DNA from: Egibacteraceae bacterium
GTDB lineage: Bacteria > Actinomycetota > Nitriliruptoria > Euzebyales > Egibacteraceae
Reading direction: 5' to 3'
Length of the DNA: 64,000 nucleotides
Assembly (NCBI GenBank): GCA_030446745.1
Contig: JAUJMS010000001.1
Span: 199,050 to 263,049, forward strand
Below the pieces are notes generated by a model, which did not search any database, was not told where the DNA came from, and saw only the letters and a list, made by a program, of their open reading frames with translations. Each line of letters begins with the position of its first letter. The stretch's first letter is position 1. Shown here one piece after another: positions 55,901-64,000 of the stretch. A program made the translations under genes and the position numbers.

Positions 55901-57893
55901 CCCATGACAAGCCGGCGCGCAGGACGAGCCGGTTCAGCGCGTCGGGCTCCGCCTCTCGCCGCCAGACCGCCAGCGCCGCCGCCGCGAGGCGCGGACCGTC
56001 ACGCTCGACGTCGAGCGAGCCACCATCGACGCGCACGCCGAAGTCGTGGATGTGCAGCTCCGACGGCCCGTCGCCGCCCGGGCCGTCGAGGCGGTACGGC
56101 ACTTCCTCGACGACCGTCAGGCCGAGGCTTTCCAGGATGGGCAGAAACGCCGACAGCTCGACGCCGGCGCCCACCTTGTAGAGGTTGAACCGCACGAGCC
56201 CGGACCGCTCACGGTCCGGGCGCAGCGTCATCGTCACGTCGGCGGCGCACGGGGCGCCGTCCGGTCCCGGGCACAAGCGCTGCAGCTCGGCGATGTCGAG
56301 CACCGCCGTCTGCACCGACGTCGTCTCGGCGTACCCGGCGGGGAAGCGCCCGGCGTAGACCGCCGCGAGCCGGCGCCCTTGTGCGTCGCCGTGCACCCGC
56401 ACCAGCTCGGCGAGCAGGTCGTCGTCCCAGGTGCGCATCAGCGCGTTGACCTCGCGCTCGAGCGCCTCGGTGTCGATCTCGGCGAGCGTGCCGTCGTCGG
56501 CGTGGAGCACGAAGTGCAGCAGCGCGCGGTCCCGCTCGGTCATCGTGAGGTGGTAATCGACGCTTCCCGCTCCGAGGCGGTCGACGAGCAGCTGCTGGAC
56601 GCGCATGCGCATCGCCGCGTTGAACCGCTCGCGCGGCACCGCAACGAGCACGGAGACGCTGCGGCGCAGCTCGCCGACGCGGACCAGGAGGCGAACGTCG
56701 GTGCCCTTCTGAATCTCCAACAGCTGGACGAGGGTGCGCCGCAGGGCGCTGGTGTCGGCCGCGAACAGCTCGTGCTTGGGGAAGGCGTCGAACAGCAAGC
56801 GGATCGCGCGCTCGTCGTAGGAGTGGTCGACGACGTCCTCACGCTCGAGGATCTGGCGCAGCTTGCGCCGCAGCACCGGGATGGCGCTCGCCGGCTCGGC
56901 GTAGGCCTTCTGCGCGAACAGGCCCAGCAGGCGGTACTCGCCGTTGACCCGGCCGTCCCCGCCGACCTTCTTCACGCCGACGTACATCATCCGGGCGTGG
57001 CGGTGAACGGTGCTGGTCGCGTTGGTCCGCGACACGACGAGCAGGTCGCCGCCCTCCATGCGCTCGCGCAGCGCCGGGGCGACGTCGGCCAGCAAGACCG
57101 GTTCGCGCCAGCGCGACGACGACTCGTCGGCGAGGATGCCCAGCCCGGAGCCCGGGCGCACCCGTGCGCCGCGACCCTCCGGCAGGTCGACGAGGTCGTA
57201 CTCGCGGTAGCCGAGCAGCACGAAGTGGTCGTCGAGCAGCCAGTTCAGGAACGACATCGCTTCGTCGACCTCGTCCGCGCGGTAGCGCGTCCCTGCGCTC
57301 GCGCGGGTCTGGAACGCGATCTCCTCGATCTGCGCACGCATCGCGGGGAAGTCGCTCGTCGCCGCACGGGCGTCGTCGAGCACGCTGCGAAGGCGCTGTT
57401 CGAGCAGTGATCGCTGCGCCTCGTCGAGGATCGCGCCGAGGACGACGTGGATCCACGACTCGCGCGTGGCCGCCTGGCGGGCGGGCAACAAGGCGGCGAT
57501 CCGTCCCTCACCGTCGCGGCGGACGCCCACGACGGGATGGGCGACCTCCGCCGTCTCTCGGTTGAGCCGCGCGAGCTCCTCGGTGCCGCCGGCCGTCCAC
57601 CCGTGGACGCTCGCGTCCGGCCGGAACACCCGTAGCGCGAGGGTTCCGCGAGTGCGCCGGTCCATGAAGACGAACGCGTCGACGAGCATCGCCGCAGCGG
57701 CGTCGACGTCCAGCGCGGCCAGGCGCTCGGATGGCATCCGGCGAAAGGTCGACCATGCGAGCTGGGCGACGAGCGCTCCACGGCCGGCGGGCGCGAGGGC
57801 CGCGACGCGGTCGAGCAGCGGCTCGAGCGCCGTCATCTCGTCGTCGCTGCCGCGCGTCCCGTGCGCGTCCGCGGGGTCCGAGGTCGGCATCAT
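52934..57893 (-). pseudogene. gdh: Large NAD-specific glutamate dehydrogenase, frame broken by 49-bp duplication
   Basis: Oxidative deamination of glutamate to 2-oxoglutarate. The reading from ATG 57893 (AGGGG six bases upstream) runs ~1,120 residues: regulatory N-terminal region, DDHFVLLGYREYDL, then the GDH core with GGLRWSDR, AQMVKNAVIVPTGSKGGFVLKR (catalytic Lys) and VVGIGDMSGDVFGNGLL (NAD site). At 54605-54507 a 49-bp tandem duplication shifts the frame after GGIGTFVKGSDETA; removing one copy gives ~1,636 residues, near the S. clavuligerus enzyme (1,651). Downstream sequence (GGNLAFTQRARMQYARRGGR, AGLTRPELAVLLAYAK) is well conserved, so the break is recent or artefactual. GTG 57938 is an alternative start. 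Confidence 0.9.
54507..54605. repeat. 49-bp perfect tandem duplication inside gdh
   Basis: Two identical head-to-tail copies (54507-54555 and 54556-54604), with one further matching base at 54605. The period of 49 is not a multiple of three, so the second copy shifts the gdh frame. The encoded segment corresponds to LLFAGGIGTFVKGSDETA read twice. It could be replication slippage, phase-variation-like, or an assembly duplication. Confidence 0.95.
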
Positions 57894-57938
57894 GGTTCGC
57901 CCCTGGTCGGCTGTCGTGGAGGTGTGTAACTTTCGCAC

Positions 57939-58268
57939 AACCGCGCCCGCAGCCGCGGACGGTGCGCGACACCATGGCCGGCGGGTAGAAAAGACGCGCG
58001 TCCGCCGACGCCGGTTGCCGACAGGAGCGTCCGTGAACCCTCTCGCAGCGGTGGCCCAACAGTCTCGACGTCACGCTAAACCACAGGTTTCACGACGGTG
58101 TTTTCCCTGGTCCCGCGCCGCAAGGGGCGTGTCCCGGGCGGCGAGTCTCGACCTCGATGCATCCTTCACCCCGTCCGCGCCACCCTCTCCTGCCATCCAA
58201 CGATCGGTCGGCGTCGCGCAGATGCGGACTCAGCGCGTTTGCGCTGGTCAAGCCCGTTTGGCCGAGCG
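57939..58268. promoter_or_regulatory. Divergent region between gdh and acetoacetyl-CoA synthetase gene
   Basis: About 330 bases, AT-richer than surroundings, with TGTGCGAAAGTTACACACC near the gdh start. It must contain the promoters of both genes. A GTG frame at 58033-58272 has a ribosome-like CAGGAGCG and ends in ATGA with the synthetase start, but its residues look random. I see no riboswitch or clear operator. Confidence 0.35.
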
Positions 58269-60203
<1,935 letters not shown>

Positions 60204-60252
60204 GCCGTGTGCGCAGGCTGGCGCCTCCGGGCCGGCGGCCGGAGGGGTCGGG

Positions 60253-61867
60253 TCATGGGGTATGTCGCCCGGCCGCCGCCGCGGCTGCGGGGGATCGGGG
60301 CGCCGCCCAGTGGTGGGTGGTGTAGCGCCCGTCGGGTTGTCGGGTGACGGTGGCGCGGCCGTGGTGGACGTCGGCGTGGCATGACCAGCACAGCAAGGTG
60401 AGGTTGTCGACGTCGGTGGGCCCGTCGTCGCGCCACCAGTGGACGTGGTGGACCTGGCAGCGCACCGCCGGCGCGTTGCAGCCGACGCAGCGCCGGTCGC
60501 GCACGATCACCGCGACCCGCTGGCGGGTCGTCGGGGTGCGCCGGGCCTGCCCGACGCGCAACACGTCGCCGTCGGCGGCGGTCACGACGGTGGTGACCTG
60601 CGCGTCGCAGCAGACCTGGCGGGCGGTGGCGGTGCACACCGCCCCGTACCCGTCCACCTCCGCCGGCGCGGCGCCTGGGATCCCGTGCAGCGCGTCGACG
60701 GTGGTGATCACCAACACCTGCGCGCGGGTGGCGGCCATCGCCCGCGCCACCCGATGCGCCGCCGCGCGGTCCATCGCCCCACCGTCGGCGCCGTCACCCG
60801 TCGCCGGTGGCGTCGGGTTCGGCGGTGCGGAGCGCGGGGTTGCCCGCCGCCGAGGGTGGTGACGGTGGCCAACGCGTCGGCCATCCGCTGCGGCTGCGAA
60901 CGGTCGTCGTCGGGCCCGTGACGGCCGGCGAGCCGGCCCAGCAGGCCGTGCAAGGTCGCGCCGGCGACCGGTTCCAACTGGCCCGGCGGCGGTCCACATC
61001 CCGTCGGGGCCGGGAGTCAACGAGAACCGGCGCAGCCGTTTCGCGCGCAGCGCCCGGTCGGCGAGCACGTCGTCGTTGACCGTGTGCGCGAACCCGTCGA
61101 GCCGGCGGCCCAACTCGCGCCGGTCCACCCGCCGAACCCCGCGGGCGACCACCCCACCGTCGCCGGCCGCGCCGGCTGCGGCGTCACCGCCACCGGCGCG
61201 CCGCCGGCGGCGCCGGCGGCTGGGTCACCGCGACCGGCGCTCCCACCGCCGACGGTGTCGGCGACCAGGGCATCGAGCCGGTCCACCGTCTCGCCGGGCA
61301 CCGGCCCGCCCGCGTCCGCCAGCTGAACGAGGGTGCGCGCGGCCGTCTGCGCGTGGCCCAACCCGATGTCGCCCCGCTCCAACGCCGCCCGCGTCGCGGG
61401 CAACTGTCGCAACGCGGCGGCGGCCTGCACCTGCGACGCGGCCTCCCCGCGGGTCAACCCGAGACGGCACAACAGATCCGCAGGCGACCGGTCACCGGTC
61501 GTCCGGCTGGACCCGCGCGCGGCCATCTCCGCGACCCGCGCAGCTTCTCCCCGGCCACCGTGGCTTCCAGCCGCTGCAACCGCTCCACCGACGCGGCCAA
61601 CGCCGCGTCATCGACGTCCCCACCCAACGGGTTGCCCGCCAGCCGGCCCAACGCCTTACCCGCCACCGTCAACGCCGCCGGGTCGCCGACCTCGGCGAGC
61701 AGATCGTCGGCGACGCCCAGCCGGCCGGCGTCGTCCAACCGCGCGACCCCGTAGCCGATCAATGTGCGCACGCCGGCCTCGTCGAGCGTCGCGGGCGCGT
61801 CGAGGGCGGTATCGACCGCGTCGGCCTCGCGGCCGCCGCCCCGCTCACTCGCCGAACTCGAACGCAT
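60253..61867 (-). pseudogene. DUF222/13E12-family HNH endonuclease gene with several frameshifts
   Basis: Pieces in three frames form one DUF222-HNH protein: RSSSASERGGG and VERLQRLEATVAGEKLR; then MAARGSSRTTGDRSPADLL and LGLTRGEAASQVQAAAALR; then RRVDRRELGRRLDGFAHTV; then LEPVAGATLHGLLGRLAG; finally the HNH part RRCVGCNAPAVRCQVHHVHW and LTLLCWSCHADVHHG. Frame changes are needed near 61535, 61160-61240, 60980 and 60845. The HNH motif itself is intact. These repeated actinobacterial genes often accumulate damage; intact members are proposed nucleases of uncertain role. The start at ATG 61867 is chosen; GTG 61945 is possible. Confidence 0.75.
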
Positions 61868-62058
61868 GTACGTATAGTACTCGACCACTGTGACGGAAAT
61901 CCGCCCGTCCACAGCCTTCCCAAGAACTTTTTCGACTCGACGCACCCGCCTGCGAGGGGACTCAGGACGCCGCCAGCTCCAAGGCCATCAACGGTCGCCG
62001 GCCGACCGCCGCGCGCCGGCAACCGCCGTCCCAGCTACCCCCGTAAACGCCGCCCGCC

Positions 62059-62466
62059 TCAACCGGCGACGAACGACAACACGACGCGGCGCACGGCGTT
62101 GTCGACGTTGGGGTCGACCAGCACGACGGACTGCCAGGTGCCGAGCAGCAGGGAGCCGTCGGTGACGGGCAGCGTGAGCGACGGCGCGACGAGCGCCGGC
62201 AGCACGTGGTCGGCGCCGTGGCCTGGGCTGCCGTGACGGTGACGCCAGCGCGACTCGTCGCGGGGCAGCAGCGCTGCGAGCGCCGTCTCGACATCGTGCT
62301 CGGTTCCCGACCCGAGCTCGAACAGCGCGACACCCGCCGTCGCATGCGGGACGAAGACGTTGCACAGCCCGTCGCCGCGCCCCGCGACCCAGGCGGCGAC
62401 CCGGTCGGTCAAGTCGACGCACGCGAATGCCTCGCCCGTGCGGACCTCGAACGTCGTGGTGTCCAT
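62059..62466 (-). CDS. YjbQ/UPF0047 family protein
   Basis: 135 residues of the YjbQ beta-sandwich family: VFVPHATAGVALFELG, DVETALAALLPRDESRWRHRHGSPGHGADHV and LLLGTWQSVVLVDPN, with the conserved His residues and WQ. Members can act as secondary thiamine-phosphate synthases in E. coli, but the natural function is unclear. ATG 62466 overlaps the CysQ stop (TGATG), so it is translated with it. Confidence 0.88.
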   Translation of the reverse strand: MDTTTFEVRTGEAFACVDLTDRVAAWVAGRGDGLCNVFVPHATAGVALFELGSGTEHDVETALAALLPRDESRWRHRHGSPGHGADHVLPALVAPSLTLPVTDGSLLLGTWQSVVLVDPNVDNAVRRVVLSFVAG

Positions 62467-63224
62467 CACGCGTCGCCGGCCGCCGCCACAACCGTGGCGG
62501 CCAGCTCCGGACGGCAGATCAGCAGGTCGGGCAGCCACACGTCGGGGTTGTTGTAGCGCAGCGGGGAGCCGTCCAGCCGCGACACGTGCAGCCCGGCGGC
62601 GGCCGCCACCGCGACCGGCGCTGCGGAGTCCCACTCGTACTGCCCACCGGCGTGGGCGTACACCTCCGCCTCGCCACGCACGACCGCCATCGCCTTCGCG
62701 CCAGCCGAACCCATCGCGACGAGCTGCGCGCCCAGCGCCGCGCGCACCGGCTCGGTGATCCGCGGTGGGCGCGTCCGGCTGACGACCATCCGCGGCGGCC
62801 CGTTCGTCGCCGGCGGCAGGCCGGGCGGCTCGCCGGTCGTCAGCGTCACGCCCATCGCCGGCAACGCGACCGCGCCGGCGACCGGAGTGCCGTCGACCGC
62901 CAGAGCGACGTGGACCGCCCAGTCGCTGCGCTCGCGTTCGCCGAACTCGCGCGTTCCGTCGAGCGGGTCGACGATCCAAACTCGTCGCCGTCCAAGGCGA
63001 CTGCGGTCGTCACGCGCCTCCTCACTGAGCACCGCGTCGTCGGGCCGGGCGTCGGCCAGCAGCGCAACGATGCACTGGTGCGCGCGCAGGTCACCCTCGT
63101 CGCGCAGCGCTCGGCCGTGCAGGTCGGCCCGTCCTCGCAGCTCGAGCAGGAGCCCGCCGGCGGCGTCGGCGATCGCGCGCGCGACGGTGTGGTCGTCGTT
63201 GCTGACCTCCGCCACCGCGCCCAC
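62466..63224 (-). CDS. cysQ: CysQ-like 3'(2'),5'-bisphosphate nucleotidase (IMPase family)
   Basis: 252 residues. Motif A: VWIVDPLDGTREF binds two metals; the earlier LSEEARDD supplies a Glu, and YEWDSAAPVAVAAAAGL is the second family motif. The family dephosphorylates PAP/PAPS-type nucleotides or inositol phosphates; AL-x-AH-x-GG and Tyr-Glu-Trp favour the CysQ group. GTG 63224 gives the normal N-terminus. It is divergent from the ABC1 gene by 61 bases and upstream of YjbQ. Confidence 0.85.
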   Translation of the reverse strand: MGAVAEVSNDDHTVARAIADAAGGLLLELRGRADLHGRALRDEGDLRAHQCIVALLADARPDDAVLSEEARDDRSRLGRRRVWIVDPLDGTREFGERERSDWAVHVALAVDGTPVAGAVALPAMGVTLTTGEPPGLPPATNGPPRMVVSRTRPPRITEPVRAALGAQLVAMGSAGAKAMAVVRGEAEVYAHAGGQYEWDSAAPVAVAAAAGLHVSRLDGSPLRYNNPDVWLPDLLICRPELAATVVAAAGDA

Positions 63225-63285
63225 GCGCCGAGCCTAACGGCCGCCGTGATCGGCTCGCGACGGGCGCCGGGGCACAATGGGCGCG

Positions 63286-64000
63286 ATGGCCGAACCCCCC
63301 GCCGCGGGCGACCCCGACGTCGTGCAAGCACCGGGTACGCCGACGCTCGGCACGCGCGCGCAGCGCGGGGCGACCCTGGCGAAGCTCTCGGCGTCGACCG
63401 GCAGCGGCTACCTCGGCGCCCGCGTGCGGCGGCTACGCGAGGGTGAGGCGGCGGAGGCGCGCTTCCACGCCGCGACCGCGGACAAGCTGCTCGAGCTGCT
63501 CGGGTCGATGAAGGGCGCGGCCATGAAGCTCGGCCAGATCGCGAGCTTCGTCGACCTCGACCTGCCCCCGGAGGCGCAAGAGACCTATCACGACGTGCTC
63601 GCGCAGCTACGCGACGCCGCGCCGCCACTGGATGCTCAACAGATCGCCGCGGTCGTCACCGAGGACTTCGGGGCGCCGCCCGAGGCCGTGTTCGCGAGCT
63701 GGGACCCGGTGCCGCTGGCGGCCGCGAGCATCGGCCAGGTCCACCGCGCGACGCTGCCCGACGGGACGGCGGTCGTCACGAAGGTGCAGTACCCGGGCGT
63801 GGCCGAGGCGGTCGAGTCCGACCTCGCCAACGCCGAGTTGTTCATCCCGCTCGCCCGGATGATCTCACCGAACCTGCGCGTGCGACCGCTCGTCGACGAG
63901 CTGCGCGCGCGCCTCGGCGACGAGCTGGACTACCAGCGCGAGGCGCAGTACCAGCAGGCCTTCTCCGAGCGCTACGACGGCCACCCGTTCATCCGCGTCC
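63286..64000 (+). CDS. ABC1/UbiB-family protein kinase-like protein, C-terminus beyond window
   Basis: At least 238 residues, cut by the window end. The family KxGQ motif appears as KGAAMKLGQIASF, followed by AAASIGQVHRATLPDGTAVVTKVQYPG, the Ala-rich nucleotide loop and the Lys of the UbiB/ADCK group. Members are atypical kinases or ATPases linked to quinone or lipid metabolism. ATG 63286 starts a short unstructured region before the first helices. The catalytic loop lies outside the window. Confidence 0.88.
   Translation, partial: MAEPPAAGDPDVVQAPGTPTLGTRAQRGATLAKLSASTGSGYLGARVRRLREGEAAEARFHAATADKLLELLGSMKGAAMKLGQIASFVDLDLPPEAQETYHDVLAQLRDAAPPLDAQQIAAVVTEDFGAPPEAVFASWDPVPLAAASIGQVHRATLPDGTAVVTKVQYPGVAEAVESDLANAELFIPLARMISPNLRVRPLVDELRARLGDELDYQREAQYQQAFSERYDGHPFIRV

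Overview
The window is a GC-rich (about 70 percent or more by eye) bacterial chromosome segment with short intergenic gaps, many GTG starts and frequent 4-base stop/start overlaps. Class II DAHP synthase, a MarP-like CvpA-protease, glucosyl-3-phosphoglycerate synthase, a giant NAD-glutamate dehydrogenase, a DUF222/13E12 HNH protein and the Nif3 / zinc-ribbon / rnpB order all point to an actinobacterium. The CtaC-cytochrome c fusion suggests a deep-branching lineage rather than a mycobacterium or streptomycete, but that placement is inference.

Layout. 1-16.9 kb: a secreted LVIVD protein (cut by the window edge), class II DAHP synthase, MarP-like protease, threonine dehydratase, a frameshifted dps, an aminotransferase followed by PEBP, enoyl-CoA hydratase, ATP-grasp and S9 peptidase genes, a PAS/GAF/PP2C phosphatase, a NYN-like protein, a DUF368 transporter and a PD-(D/E)XK nuclease. 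16.9-25.8 kb: rnpB, zinc ribbon, Nif3, a GGDEF/EAL protein, tRNA-Val, a peroxiredoxin, a lipoate-ligase-like protein, and otsA facing otsB, both frameshifted. 25.8-33.5 kb: XdhC and a WS/DGAT homologue on the minus strand, then a plus-strand run of flavin reductase, methyltransferase, acyl-CoA dehydrogenase-like protein and type III polyketide synthase, which looks like a phenolic-lipid or pyrone pathway, then a MinD-like ATPase. 33.5-41.9 kb: an apparently acquired, less GC-rich island bounded by an IS1380 transposase remnant and tRNA-Gly. It holds a decayed MmcQ/YjbR gene, a TRAP transporter of the lactate/2-oxoacid type, an MFS carrier and an FAD-linked 2-hydroxyacid (D-lactate) dehydrogenase. 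42-50.7 kb: a GNAT-dUTPase fusion, an HPF-like protein and a complete caa3-type cytochrome oxidase cluster (ctaC, D, E, F, G) ending in a membrane-anchored cupredoxin. 50.6-64 kb: gpgS, citrate synthase, the NAD-glutamate dehydrogenase carrying a 49-bp tandem duplication, acetoacetyl-CoA synthetase, a broken DUF222/HNH gene, YjbQ, CysQ and the start of an ABC1/UbiB-family kinase.

At least five otherwise well-conserved genes carry frame-breaking indels (dps, otsA twice, otsB, gdh, the DUF222 gene several times), most of them in short homopolymers or GC repeats. This could be genuine decay, but assembly or base-calling error is at least as likely for the housekeeping genes, and raw reads would be needed to decide. 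I saw no CRISPR array, no complete insertion sequence and no prophage. The items most worth following up are the GNAT-dUTPase fusion, the type III PKS operon, the TRAP/2-hydroxyacid island with its tRNA-like flank, and enzymes with degenerate active sites (WS/DGAT, EAL, acyl-CoA dehydrogenase).
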